Positions 53,894 through 62,224 of a stretch of DNA of 64,000 bases are shown one piece after another (position 1 is the first letter of the stretch; each line of letters opens with the position of its first letter). The notes beneath the pieces were generated by a model that was not told where the DNA came from, did no database searches, and saw only the letters and a list, made by a program, of their open reading frames with translations. The translations under genes and the position numbers were made by a program. The stretch covers positions 65,733 through 129,732 of the forward strand of contig NZ_VCJO01000012.1 in assembly GCF_009712475.1 (NCBI RefSeq), given 5' to 3'. The stretch comes from Micromonospora sp. CP22. GTDB taxonomy: Bacteria; Actinomycetota; Actinomycetes; Mycobacteriales; Micromonosporaceae.

Positions 53894-55453
53894 ATGCGAC
53901 TCATCGGACGCGTCCTTCACTTCACCGTCAGCGTCAGCCTGCTGTTCCTGGTCGCCCTGCCGTTGGCCAACCTCACCGCGATCACCGGCCTGGCCGCGGG
54001 CATCGTGCTGGTGCTCGGGGTCGCCGCTGTCGTTCTGGTCGGCCGTCCCACCTGGGTGCGGGTACGCACACCCGACGACGTGCACGGCGGCGCCCTGGCG
54101 GGCCGGGTGGCACCGGCCTTTGTCCGATGGGACCGGGCCTGGCCACAGTACTTCGCCGCCCAGGTGCTGCTCGACGCGCAAGCGCTCGCGCGGTGCGTCT
54201 GGCTGATCACGCGTCAGCTCTGGGCCCGGCCCCGTCAGTGGGCCCGGGCGCACCGGGTGCGGTTCTGGTGGCCGTTCTACCTGCCGGTTCTCGCCGTGCA
54301 GGTCGGAGCGACGTTGGGCGTGGTGGCCGGAGTGCTGGGCGCCGGGCTGGTCACCGCCGGAGTGTCGATCGTTGTCTGGCTCGTCGGCATCCTGGTGGTC
54401 CTGCTGCTGCGCGGAATGGACGCGGGCTGGCAGTTCGCGCTGGGCGCCCGCGCCAGCTGCCGCAACTGCCACCAGCTCGCCGCCGTCCCGGCGTACCGCT
54501 GCCAGGGACCGCATCCGCTGAGCCACCGGTTGGCCGACACGGACCTGCACCGGGATCTGCGCCCCGGGCGACTCGGCGTGCTCTGGCGACGATGCGGCTG
54601 CGGCGTCCTGCTGCCCACCACCGTCCTGCGCGCCGCGTTCAGCCGCCGGTTGCAGGCGTGCTGCCCGAGTTGCGGGGAGCCGCTGCTGCCCGGTGCCGGC
54701 GTGGTCACCGACGTGCGGCTGCCGGTGTTCGGTGCCGCGTCGGCGGGCAAGACGCAGCTCATCATGTCGGCGCTGGCCGGGCTGGAACTCGCCGCGAAGC
54801 AGGCGGGAGTCGAGGTGTCCCTGGCCGACGAGCACAGCCGGCAGCGGCACGAGACGTACTCGCGCCTCATGCGCGAGGGTGCGTCGCCGGCCAAGACCGA
54901 GGCGTCCGGGCAACCCGTGGCCATCACCCTCCGGTTGGCCCGTGGTCCCCGGGTGGCACTGGTGCATCTCTTCGACGCGGCCGGCGAGAACCTGGTCGAC
55001 CGGGAACAGAACGCCCGGCTCGCCTACCTGGATCACGCACGTTCCCTGATCTACGTTCTCGATCCGTTCTCGGTGCGCCGGGTACGCGAGGAGTTCGCGA
55101 GTGGTGCGCCCGAGATCTTCGCCGCGGCGAACCCGGCGAGCCACGACCCGGAGGACGCCTACAACGCGACCGCGCAGAGATTGCAGGAGTACGGCGTACG
55201 CACGGACCGCAAACGACTCGCCCTGGTGGTGTCCAAGGCGGACCTGCTCAAAAAGATGTCCGCCGGTCCGAAGAATTCTGCCGGGGTGCGGGCGTGGTTG
55301 CGGGACAACGGGCTCAGCAACCTCGTGCTGTCCGCCGAACGCGACTTCCGCGAGGTGCGCTTCTACCTCGTCTCCGGGCGGGACAGCGGTCCGGACGGCG
55401 GTTTCGGCCCGGCGAACTGGATCCTCGGCAGGGAATGGAGCGAACTTGACTGA
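53894..55453 (+). CDS. Membrane-bound zinc-ribbon GTPase (double-GTPase system, second)
   Basis: This 519-residue protein starts at ATG 53894; GTG 53888, overlapping the previous stop as GTGA, would add two residues. Residues 10-50 and about 125-175 contain four membrane helices. Cysteine-rich knuckles follow (Cys-Arg-Asn-Cys near 190, Cys-Gly-Cys near 235 and Cys-Cys-Pro-Ser-Cys near 256-260). The GTPase domain has a P-loop Gly-Ala-Ala-Ser-Ala-Gly-Lys-Thr at 280-287, G3 Phe-Asp-Ala-Ala-Gly-Glu-Asn at 360-366 and G4 Ser-Lys-Ala-Asp at 447-450. It brings the GTPase module to the membrane and is the presumed partner of the soluble GTPase at 50320. Confidence 0.83.
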   Translation: MRLIGRVLHFTVSVSLLFLVALPLANLTAITGLAAGIVLVLGVAAVVLVGRPTWVRVRTPDDVHGGALAGRVAPAFVRWDRAWPQYFAAQVLLDAQALARCVWLITRQLWARPRQWARAHRVRFWWPFYLPVLAVQVGATLGVVAGVLGAGLVTAGVSIVVWLVGILVVLLLRGMDAGWQFALGARASCRNCHQLAAVPAYRCQGPHPLSHRLADTDLHRDLRPGRLGVLWRRCGCGVLLPTTVLRAAFSRRLQACCPSCGEPLLPGAGVVTDVRLPVFGAASAGKTQLIMSALAGLELAAKQAGVEVSLADEHSRQRHETYSRLMREGASPAKTEASGQPVAITLRLARGPRVALVHLFDAAGENLVDREQNARLAYLDHARSLIYVLDPFSVRRVREEFASGAPEIFAAANPASHDPEDAYNATAQRLQEYGVRTDRKRLALVVSKADLLKKMSAGPKNSAGVRAWLRDNGLSNLVLSAERDFREVRFYLVSGRDSGPDGGFGPANWILGREWSELD

Positions 55454-55688
55454 GCAGGGAAATGCACAGCTGCCACCCAGCCACCGTGCGGCTCGTCTGG
55501 TGATCCTCGGCGCGCTGCTGGCCGCCCTGGTCGCCGCTCCGGCCGAGCCCCACGTGGCAGGCTTCGCCCGGGGCGCATGGCAGCAGGCCGGGCAGGTCGT
55601 CGCGTACTTCCTGACGCCGCTGCGCGGCCCAGCCGAGCCGGTGCCGCCCGCGCCGGAGACGCCGTCGACGTCCGGCCGGAGCGGTTGA
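55446..55688 (+). CDS. Small 80-residue membrane protein
   Basis: The frame starts at TTG 55446, overlapping the end of the membrane GTPase gene by eight bases; GGAATGGAG lies just before it. Residues 1-15 are polar, followed by one hydrophobic helix (Leu-Val-Ile-Leu-Gly-Ala-Leu-Leu-Ala-Ala-Leu-Val-Ala-Ala) and a Pro-rich C-terminus (Pro-Ala-Glu-Pro-Val-Pro-Pro-Ala-Pro-Glu). It is not a known family. As last gene of the GTPase operon it could be a small regulatory subunit. A later in-frame start is not available before the helix, which supports the TTG. Confidence 0.6.
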   Translation: MTEQGNAQLPPSHRAARLVILGALLAALVAAPAEPHVAGFARGAWQQAGQVVAYFLTPLRGPAEPVPPAPETPSTSGRSG

Positions 55689-55690
55689 GG

Positions 55691-57562
55691 TCAGTCGGCG
55701 CGGATGACCGCGCCGTGCCGACTGACCGACAGATGCACGGCTGCCTGGACAGGGTGGGCGAAGACGTGCTCGACCAGCGGTTCCCGCACCAACCGGTCCA
55801 GGGCGTCGCGGATGCTGCGTACGCCCAGTCGCAACGCCTCGGGCCGGCGCATCAGCTCCTGCACCCGGGTCACCACCGCCCGCTCGTCGACGGTGAGCCG
55901 CACCCCCTGCCGGGCGGCGCTGGCGACCAGCTGCCCCAGCAGCTTGCGGACGATCCGATCGACGAACTCGGGTCGCAGGATGTCGAAGACGGTGATGCCG
56001 CCGCCGAGCCGACCGAGCAGCTCGGGACGGCCGAGAGTGGCGGTGAAGTGTTCTCGGACGGCCCGTTCGAAGTGCGCGGTGACCTTGTCGTAGTCGGGCA
56101 GTTCGCCGCCGTCGAGCCAGCCGTACGTCTCGGCGGCACCCAGGTTCGAGGTGAAGATGATCACGGTCTCGGAGAAGTACGCCGTGTTGCCCAGCGCGTC
56201 GGTGAGCCGCCCGTCGTCGAGGACCTGGAGGAACTTGTCGAACACCGATGCGTGGGCCTTCTCTATCTCGTCGAAGAGCAGCACGCTGAACGGCCGTTGA
56301 CTCACCCGGTTCGTCAACTCGCCGCCCCGCTCGTGTCCGACGTACCCGGGTGGGGCACCGGTGAGCCGCTCCGCGGAGTGCGCCTCCGCGAAGGTGGACA
56401 TGTCGAAGCGGGCCAGCGCGGTCTCGTCGTCGAAGACGAACTCGCTGAGCGCTCGGGCCAGCTCCGTCTTTCCGACACCGGTCGGCCCGACGAAGAAGAA
56501 GATCCCCTTGGGCCGAGACTCGGCGTTGTGCGGGTCGGCCACGAAGTCGATGCCGACGGTGGCCGAGGTCAGTGCCCGGCGGACCCGGTCGACGGCGACA
56601 GGTTGACCGATGACGCGTTCACCGACGGCGCTATCGAATCGGTCGAGTCGGTCGCGGACGCGGCGCCAGGGGTCCTGCCGTGGGCCGAACAGCGTGCGCT
56701 TCATCAGCAGCCGTGGCTCGTCCAGCGGGATCTTCTGCAGGTTGCTCATCCGCCACAGGCCGTCCAGCTCGGAGATCGCCATGCCCTCGCTGAGGTTGGC
56801 CAGCACCCGCAGGTCCTCGGGTGCCTTGCGGGCAGCCGCCGCCTCGTGGAAGTGGCGGGCCTGCTGATGGAGGTAGACGTGCCGCTCGTCGAAGGTGGGC
56901 AGAGCCGCCTCGACGACCTGCACGTATGGACGATCCCGGTAGAGCCACGCGGGCAGCGCCGCCAGGTCGTCGGCGACCAACAGCAGCAGGTTGCGGAGGG
57001 GACCACTCTGGGCCGCCTCGGTCATCGCCCTGGCCACGGTACCCAGCAGACGCCGTTCGGCGTCGCCGCCCCGGTCGGGAGGCGACAGCAGCAGGTCGGC
57101 CTGGTCGACGAGGAACGCCGACGAGACGGTGGGCTGCCGCAGCACCCGCCGGACGGCGGCCATCGCGTCGTACGGGTTGGTGAGTGCTGGCGGAGGCGCG
57201 TCGCGTAGCGCGGCGGCGAACCGACCCCGGGTCGCTCCGGTCCGGTCCGTCGCGGCGGACGATCCACCCGAGGACCCACCGGGGTCGCCCCCGGCGAGCC
57301 GATGGAACTCGTGCTGGTCGGTCGGGCTGACGAAGCTCAACCCGTCCACCGGGTCGTAGTAGCCGGTCAACTGGTATCCGAAGATCGACAGCAGGCCGGC
57401 GACCGCCGTCCGCAGCGGGTGGAAGGAGCGGTCCCAGCGGACCAGGTCACGGACGTTGCCGTGGATGACGACGTGCCGACCGCGGGCGATCTCGGCGGTG
57501 ACCCGTTCCAACCAGGCCGCTGCCGGCGGCGCACTGGGACGGCTCGCCGGTCCGGTGGTCAC
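55691..57562 (-). CDS. Clp/ClpB-type AAA+ ATPase
   Basis: This 623-residue protein starts at GTG 57562, overlapping the coiled-coil gene's stop. Residues 1-280 form a degenerate first ATPase-like part (Val-Val-Ile-His-Gly-Asn-Val; Ala-Phe-Leu-Val-Asp-Gln-Ala-Asp-Leu-Leu) without a proper P-loop. Residues 310-600 are a Clp-type AAA+ domain: Walker A Gly-Pro-Thr-Gly-Val-Gly-Lys-Thr at 359-366, pore loop Gly-Tyr-Val-Gly at 406-409, Walker B Leu-Leu-Phe-Asp-Glu-Ile-Glu-Lys-Ala-His at 428-437 and sensor 1 Thr-Ser-Asn. The ClpB middle domain, a ClpP-binding tripeptide and N-domain are not seen. It probably unfolds or remodels proteins of the locus. It is last in the minus operon and converges with the plus operon at 55.69 kb. 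Confidence 0.9.
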   Translation of the reverse strand: MTTGPASRPSAPPAAAWLERVTAEIARGRHVVIHGNVRDLVRWDRSFHPLRTAVAGLLSIFGYQLTGYYDPVDGLSFVSPTDQHEFHRLAGGDPGGSSGGSSAATDRTGATRGRFAAALRDAPPPALTNPYDAMAAVRRVLRQPTVSSAFLVDQADLLLSPPDRGGDAERRLLGTVARAMTEAAQSGPLRNLLLLVADDLAALPAWLYRDRPYVQVVEAALPTFDERHVYLHQQARHFHEAAAARKAPEDLRVLANLSEGMAISELDGLWRMSNLQKIPLDEPRLLMKRTLFGPRQDPWRRVRDRLDRFDSAVGERVIGQPVAVDRVRRALTSATVGIDFVADPHNAESRPKGIFFFVGPTGVGKTELARALSEFVFDDETALARFDMSTFAEAHSAERLTGAPPGYVGHERGGELTNRVSQRPFSVLLFDEIEKAHASVFDKFLQVLDDGRLTDALGNTAYFSETVIIFTSNLGAAETYGWLDGGELPDYDKVTAHFERAVREHFTATLGRPELLGRLGGGITVFDILRPEFVDRIVRKLLGQLVASAARQGVRLTVDERAVVTRVQELMRRPEALRLGVRSIRDALDRLVREPLVEHVFAHPVQAAVHLSVSRHGAVIRAD

Positions 57563-58779
57563 GACCGACTCCGGTCGTCCTGGGCCGGACGGGTCAGTGC
57601 CTGCCGGGCCGGCGGACGGGGGATGGCGGGCTTGCCTTCCCAGTGCAGTCCGTCCGCCTCCACACCCTGGCCGGCGAGTTCGGTGTGGAAGCGTTCGAGC
57701 AGTTCCTCGGTCAGGTCGCAGCGGGAACTCTGGCCGTCGACCGTGCGTTCGACAACCGTGTCGGAGCCGTCGGTGCGGTACTCCAGCCGGTTTCCGCTGC
57801 CGTCCCCGGCGTGCACGGTGAGTTCGACGGCCGAGCCGTCCGCCCGTTCGGCGAGGAAGACCACCGCATCGGCCCGCTCCGTCAGGCTGTCCGGCACGAC
57901 TCGGAGTCCGGCGGCAGGCAGTGCGGCGCTGGCCGCCTCCACGATGAGCGCCATCCGGTCCAGCTGATCGAGTCGGGCATCGGTCGCGACAGCCACCTGC
58001 TTGATCCGCTCCCGCAGACCGGCGACCTGCCGCTCCCAGTAGTCGGTGTTGCCGGTGGCGGTTCTCCGCAGTCCGGCGACCGCAGCACGCAGTTCGGCCG
58101 CCCCGTCGACCGTGACCCCGGCCGCCGCCGCGTCGGCCAGGACGGTCGAGAGCTGGGCCGCCAGTTCGTCGGACTCGGTGGCCAGACGCATCAGGGATGC
58201 CTGACGGTCACGGACCGTCTCGACGTGCGCCCCGACCGCCTCACCGAGCCGGCGATGCAGGTCGGCGAAGCCGCGCGGATCACCCGCCAGCCGCCGCGCC
58301 TCGCCCAGCAGGGCACCGATGTTCCGGTGCCCCACCGGGTCGAGCTGCTCCGCGTCGGTCAGGCTCCGCACTGGCGCGACGGCCAGCTCCACCGCCCGGC
58401 CGTGCTCCACGCGGGTCAGTTCCCGGGACACCTCGGCGGTGAGCTTGTCCACCCGCCGTTCGGCGCTGCGCAACTCCCGGCCGAGCCGGCTCAGTTCGGC
58501 CCCGTCGCTGGGACGGCCCAGCCCAGCCACCCGACCGCTCTCTGCGGTGACCTGGGCATGCTGGGACAGTCCCCGCGAGCTGTCGGTGAGCTGGCGGAGT
58601 CGTTCGGTCAACGCGTCCCGGCGCGTCTCGGCCGCCCGTACGGCGGCGTCGAAGCGCTGCTGGCGCTGTTCCTCCTGACGTCGACGGCGTTCCTCCTGAC
58701 GTCGTCGCCGAGCGGCCGCCAGTTCGGCCCGCCGGGCCGCGTCGAAGTCGACTGTCGTGTACTTGGGGCTGCCAGACAT
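57559..58779 (-). CDS. Coiled-coil protein of the TerY-linked operon
   Basis: This 406-residue protein has a highly charged N-terminal helix (about 12-60, Arg/Glu/Gln-rich), heptad-like helices through about 300, and a small beta domain at the end (Glu-Leu-Thr-Val-His-Ala-Gly-Asp-Gly ... Glu-Tyr-Arg-Thr-Asp-Gly-Ser-Asp-Thr-Val-Val). It resembles filament-like or scaffold proteins, but I do not recognise the family. It starts immediately after the radical SAM stop on the coding strand's other side (no gap) and overlaps the AAA+ gene by four bases. It is a likely substrate or adaptor of the ATPase. Confidence 0.7.
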   Translation of the reverse strand: MSGSPKYTTVDFDAARRAELAAARRRRQEERRRRQEEQRQQRFDAAVRAAETRRDALTERLRQLTDSSRGLSQHAQVTAESGRVAGLGRPSDGAELSRLGRELRSAERRVDKLTAEVSRELTRVEHGRAVELAVAPVRSLTDAEQLDPVGHRNIGALLGEARRLAGDPRGFADLHRRLGEAVGAHVETVRDRQASLMRLATESDELAAQLSTVLADAAAAGVTVDGAAELRAAVAGLRRTATGNTDYWERQVAGLRERIKQVAVATDARLDQLDRMALIVEAASAALPAAGLRVVPDSLTERADAVVFLAERADGSAVELTVHAGDGSGNRLEYRTDGSDTVVERTVDGQSSRCDLTEELLERFHTELAGQGVEADGLHWEGKPAIPRPPARQALTRPAQDDRSRS

Positions 58780-59430
58780 TCATCGACCTTTCTCGTCGGA
58801 GCTGGTGGCGGACGGGGCAATCGTGATCCCCCGGGTCCGCATGGCGGTCTCGAAGCCGGTGCGGAAGCCGGGCACCGGCGGGACTCCGATCCACTGCACC
58901 CCGTCGTCGGTGAGCCGCAGCTCGATGCCGGCGGAACCGTCCTCCGGCGGCGGCGCGTGCCGGTCGGTGAGAAAGTGCAGGCGTTGGTTCGCCGAGCCGC
59001 GCCAACGCAGGTCGGCATGACGGGCGGCGACGTACGGACCGTCCACCAGGATGTCGAGCTGATCCAGCAGGCGGAGGTGGTCGGGCTCACCCCGCCGACG
59101 CAGGTGTTCCATGGTCCACCCGCTGTATGCCATCACCGACCAGTCCCGGTCGGCCCGTACGCGGGTGACCAGTGCGCTGAGTCCGGCCGCCTGAGACATC
59201 GGTTCACCGCCGGAGAAGGTGACCCCGGTGATCTCGGGCGGCAGGCCGCCGAGCCATTCGGCGAGGTCGTCGACGGTACGGGTGGTTCCACCGGTGAACG
59301 GCAGGTCCTCCGGTGCCACACATCCGGGGCAGCGCAGTGGGCAACCCCGTACCCAGATCACCGCGCGCAGGCCCGGGCCGAGCACAGCGGTCCGCTCGAC
59401 GACCCGGCTGATCTCAAGCGTCGTGGTCAC
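58780..59430 (-). CDS. Radical SAM activating-enzyme-like protein
   Basis: This 216-residue protein starts at GTG 59430, overlapping the kinase stop. Its cluster motif is Cys-Pro-Leu-Arg-Cys-Pro-Gly-Cys (Cys30, 34, 37), a CX3CX2C that holds a [4Fe-4S] cluster and S-adenosylmethionine. Thr-Phe-Ser-Gly-Gly-Glu-Pro-Met is the SAM-binding loop. The size and layout match the NrdG/PflA activase branch, except that no NrdD- or Pfl-type glycyl radical partner is in the window. It may instead modify a peptide or nucleotide of this locus. The last 60 residues are outside the normal core. Confidence 0.87.
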   Translation of the reverse strand: MTTTLEISRVVERTAVLGPGLRAVIWVRGCPLRCPGCVAPEDLPFTGGTTRTVDDLAEWLGGLPPEITGVTFSGGEPMSQAAGLSALVTRVRADRDWSVMAYSGWTMEHLRRRGEPDHLRLLDQLDILVDGPYVAARHADLRWRGSANQRLHFLTDRHAPPPEDGSAGIELRLTDDGVQWIGVPPVPGFRTGFETAMRTRGITIAPSATSSDEKGR

Positions 59431-60473
59431 CGTCGGCCTCCGGGAAAGGGGTCGGGTGCCCCGGCGGCGACCATCGCGCACCACGGGCAGTGGCGTCGCT
59501 CGCGCGGGTACACGTGGGTGGGTGCGATGGGGCACCCGACCAGCCGGTCGCGGGCGTACGCCAGGGCGGCTGCCCAGGAGCGCGGCCCTGGTCGGGCCGC
59601 CGGCGCGTCGAAGCCGGCGTCGAGGGCCTCGCTCAGCCGGCGTCGCAGCACGTCGGGCAGCAGGTCCGCCGGTACGGCGGCGGCCGGAGCGCGGAGGTCG
59701 GCGCCGAGTAGCCGACAGCGGCGCAGGTGGACGTTGTCGACCTCCTCCACCGGCCCGGTCGCGTCGGGCGGCACTCCCCCGTAGGGATGGAAGCCGAGAC
59801 AGACGAGTTGGGCGACGAGCACGGCCAGCGCCCACGCGTCGCTGGAGTGGTCCCGCCGTCCCGGCGCCGGGCCGAGGACCTCCGGGGCGGTGTACTCGGG
59901 ACGGGAGAACGGGCACGGTAGGTCCACCCCGGTGGTCGGGTCGTGCAGCTGCCAGCCGTCGACGTCGATGAGGCAGACCCCGCCGGTGGCGGTGACGAAG
60001 ACGTTGACCGGGGCGAGATCACCGACGACGTGTCCACGCTGGTGCACCGCCTCGACCACCCGCGCCAACTCCTCCGCCACCGTGAGCCACCAGACCCAGG
60101 TGATGCCGGGCAGCATTTGAGCCCGGGCCACCGGGTTGAACAGCAGCGGCAGCGGAGCGAACAACGGTGGTCCGAGCCACGGGGCGGCGTATCCGACCAG
60201 TCGGTCGTCGTCCCGCCGACGCACCGCTGCGTACGGCCAGGCCACGACCGGATGGCCAGCCTGCCCGGTCCAGTCGGTCGGCTCGGCGAGCAGCGCCCGG
60301 ATCCGGGTGGCCAACTCCGCCCGGTCCACCCGGTGCAGCACCTTGACCACCGTGTCGGGCCGGCCCCGGAGCCGGAAGACCCGCCCCTGGGAGCCGACCG
60401 AGCCGATCGGCGTGTCCAGCCGATCGGTCACCCGACGCCCGTCCCGGTCGACGAGCCATATGTGCATACTCAT
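59427..60473 (-). CDS. Serine/threonine kinase-like protein of the TerY-P triad
   Basis: This 348-residue protein has a kinase fold. Lys of Val-Val-Lys-Val-Leu-His would bind ATP, the catalytic loop reads Gly-His-Val-Val-Gly-Asp-Leu-Ala-Pro-Val-Asn-Val-Phe-Val, and the metal loop Leu-Ile-Asp-Val-Asp-Gly-Trp replaces DFG. Tyr-Thr-Ala-Pro-Glu-Val is the APE region. The C-terminus has Cys-Pro-Ile and Cys-Pro-Trp-Cys, possibly a half zinc ribbon. The layout equals the kinase of the TerY-P triads, which pairs with a PP2C phosphatase and a VWA protein, both encoded directly upstream with four-base overlaps. Confidence 0.87.
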   Translation of the reverse strand: MSMHIWLVDRDGRRVTDRLDTPIGSVGSQGRVFRLRGRPDTVVKVLHRVDRAELATRIRALLAEPTDWTGQAGHPVVAWPYAAVRRRDDDRLVGYAAPWLGPPLFAPLPLLFNPVARAQMLPGITWVWWLTVAEELARVVEAVHQRGHVVGDLAPVNVFVTATGGVCLIDVDGWQLHDPTTGVDLPCPFSRPEYTAPEVLGPAPGRRDHSSDAWALAVLVAQLVCLGFHPYGGVPPDATGPVEEVDNVHLRRCRLLGADLRAPAAAVPADLLPDVLRRRLSEALDAGFDAPAARPGPRSWAAALAYARDRLVGCPIAPTHVYPRERRHCPWCAMVAAGAPDPFPGGRR

Positions 60474-61249
60474 CGGGGCACCGCCAGCAGGAGAGTCTTG
60501 TCGTCGTCGGTGAGCGCACCGACCCGTCGGCCGGCGAGTATCCGGGTCACCGCCATCGGGTCGGGCTCGGCACCTTCGACGAGCGCGAACAGTTGGGCGA
60601 ACGCCTCGGCGCCGGGCTGACGGGGCCGGGCACCGTCGTACTCGACGAGGAGGCTGTCCAGGCCGTCGGTGAACACCGCGATTCCGGTGAGGTCGGGCAG
60701 CCGGGCCACCCGCCGCCGGGCGTGACCTCGGACGCGGGCGACCGGCAGCAGCGTGGCCGTGCCGAGCGACTGATCCGCACCGCCGGTGGGGGCGACCAGC
60801 AGATCGAGGTTGCCGTCAGCCGCTCGGACCACGACGACACCGTCTCCCACCGCGAGCACGGCCACCCACGGCGGACGGGCCACGACGACGGTCAGCGTCG
60901 TCGCCAGGTCCTCGGGGGCGAGGTCCCCGACGGCCCGCGCCAGCGCCCACGCCGCGCGGCGGAACCGGCGGATCACTCGGTGCCGAGCGACGTCGAGCAG
61001 CCGGGCCCAGGCGGCGGTGGTGGCCGGGCGCTGATCAGCGGCGAGTGCGCCGAACACCTCCAGGGCGAGGGTGACCACCAGGTTCGCACCGGTCGCGGCG
61101 TACCGCCGGCTGCCGGCTCCGTCGGCGGTGACCAGTAGCAGAGTCCCGTCGAGTTCCCGCGTCGCGTAGGCGTCCTGGCCGCTGAGCCCGGCGCGGGCGT
61201 GCGCCCCGCCCGCCACGCTGCCACCCAGCACCGACCACCGCGCCGCCAT
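60470..61249 (-). CDS. PP2C-type protein phosphatase of the TerY-P triad
   Basis: This 259-residue protein starts at ATG 61249, overlapping the VWA stop (ATGA); the longer upstream frame lies inside the VWA gene. Metal-binding aspartates are seen in Val-Thr-Ala-Asp-Gly-Ala-Gly-Ser (residues 41-48), Phe-Thr-Asp-Gly-Leu-Asp and Thr-Asp-Asp-Asp-Lys-Thr. It should remove phosphate from serine or threonine, reversing the kinase encoded next. It has no sensor domain or membrane segment. Confidence 0.88.
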   Translation of the reverse strand: MAARWSVLGGSVAGGAHARAGLSGQDAYATRELDGTLLLVTADGAGSRRYAATGANLVVTLALEVFGALAADQRPATTAAWARLLDVARHRVIRRFRRAAWALARAVGDLAPEDLATTLTVVVARPPWVAVLAVGDGVVVVRAADGNLDLLVAPTGGADQSLGTATLLPVARVRGHARRRVARLPDLTGIAVFTDGLDSLLVEYDGARPRQPGAEAFAQLFALVEGAEPDPMAVTRILAGRRVGALTDDDKTLLLAVPR

Positions 61250-62001
61250 CAGAGGTCGTCCCCGTAGACCTGACTGCGTACCTGGTCGAAGTCGACATGG
61301 TCGGAGGTCGCCACCAGAATCAGGTCGAGCAGCTTTCGCAGGTCGAGGTCGGCGAGGGCAAAGTAGCCGCTCGGCGTGGCCAGGGCGCGCATCACCTCGT
61401 CGTCGACCCCGGGCACACCGAATGCGAACATCTGCAGCCGGCGCGTCGATCGCCACTGCTCCAACCGGCGGGCGAGCGGCCGCCAGTCGTCCGTGGGATT
61501 GCCCTCGTCGTCGGTGGGCGTGCCGTCGCTGACCAGGATCAGCCGGGGCCCGCCGGTCTGCTGGGCATGCACCGTCTGCACGTGCTGACGACGCTGCTCC
61601 ACGAGATCGAGTGCCAGTTCCACCGCCGCGACCATCGGGGTCGCGCCACCCGCCGTCAGGGTCGGCAGGTCGAGCCGGGATGCGGGTACGAAAGCGGCAC
61701 CGTCGGCGGCGGAGGCCGTTCCGTCACCGGAGACCACCCGTACCCCGCCCGCGCCGAACGTGACGACCACGAACTCGACGTCCCGCAGCGCCCCACGGCC
61801 CTCCGCACGCACCGTCGGCAGCCACCGGGTCAACTCCTGGTTGAGCACGTCGATCGCGCGCATGCCGTTGCTCTGGGTGGCCGCCATCGACCACGAGGTG
61901 TCGATCAGGAGCGCCACGAAACGCCGCCGGTGCGTGTCGGTCACGAACGGAATCGCGTCCGGCTCCTCCGACTCGTCCTGGAACAGCGCGAAGGGGTTCA
62001 C
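61249..62001 (-). CDS. TerY-like VWA-domain protein
   Basis: This 250-residue cytoplasmic protein is one VWA domain. The metal site has Asp-Thr-Ser-Trp-Ser (residues 34-38), Thr in Gly-Gly-Ala-Thr-Pro-Met and Asp in Val-Ser-Asp-Gly-Thr-Pro-Thr-Asp. The Trp in the metal motif is usual in the TerY group. It is the first gene of the minus-strand operon, starts with GTG, and is followed by PP2C and kinase genes with overlaps, the TerY-P order. It is unlike the exported VWA protein at 43531. GTCCGTCAG is 170 bases upstream, reading in its direction. Confidence 0.9.
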   Translation of the reverse strand: MNPFALFQDESEEPDAIPFVTDTHRRRFVALLIDTSWSMAATQSNGMRAIDVLNQELTRWLPTVRAEGRGALRDVEFVVVTFGAGGVRVVSGDGTASAADGAAFVPASRLDLPTLTAGGATPMVAAVELALDLVEQRRQHVQTVHAQQTGGPRLILVSDGTPTDDEGNPTDDWRPLARRLEQWRSTRRLQMFAFGVPGVDDEVMRALATPSGYFALADLDLRKLLDLILVATSDHVDFDQVRSQVYGDDL

Positions 62002-62170
62002 GGCCGGATCGCCCTGGCCGGCCAGCGGTCGCCCGTGGCGGAGGTCAGGCCGACGACGCCATCGGACCGGGGTGTCCGTCCCGCCCCGGACAGCGAAGGC
62101 CGTCGGGCCGCGTGCCCGGACCGGGAGGCGGCGGCCGGAAGCCGGTCGGAAAAACTCGCCACGTCCCTAT

Positions 62171-62179
62171 CTGACGGAC
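62171..62179 (-). promoter_or_regulatory. Shared motif GTCCGTCAG in the TerY upstream gap
   Basis: The motif (CTGACGGAC on the + strand) lies in the 223-bp gap between the TerY-like operon and the gene ending at 62225, reading toward the TerY-like gene. Nothing else notable is seen in this gap. Confidence 0.45.
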
Positions 62180-62224
62180 CGTCCGGCGCAAGGTCTCCAC
62201 CGGCGCGGCGTCCGTCATGCGGGC

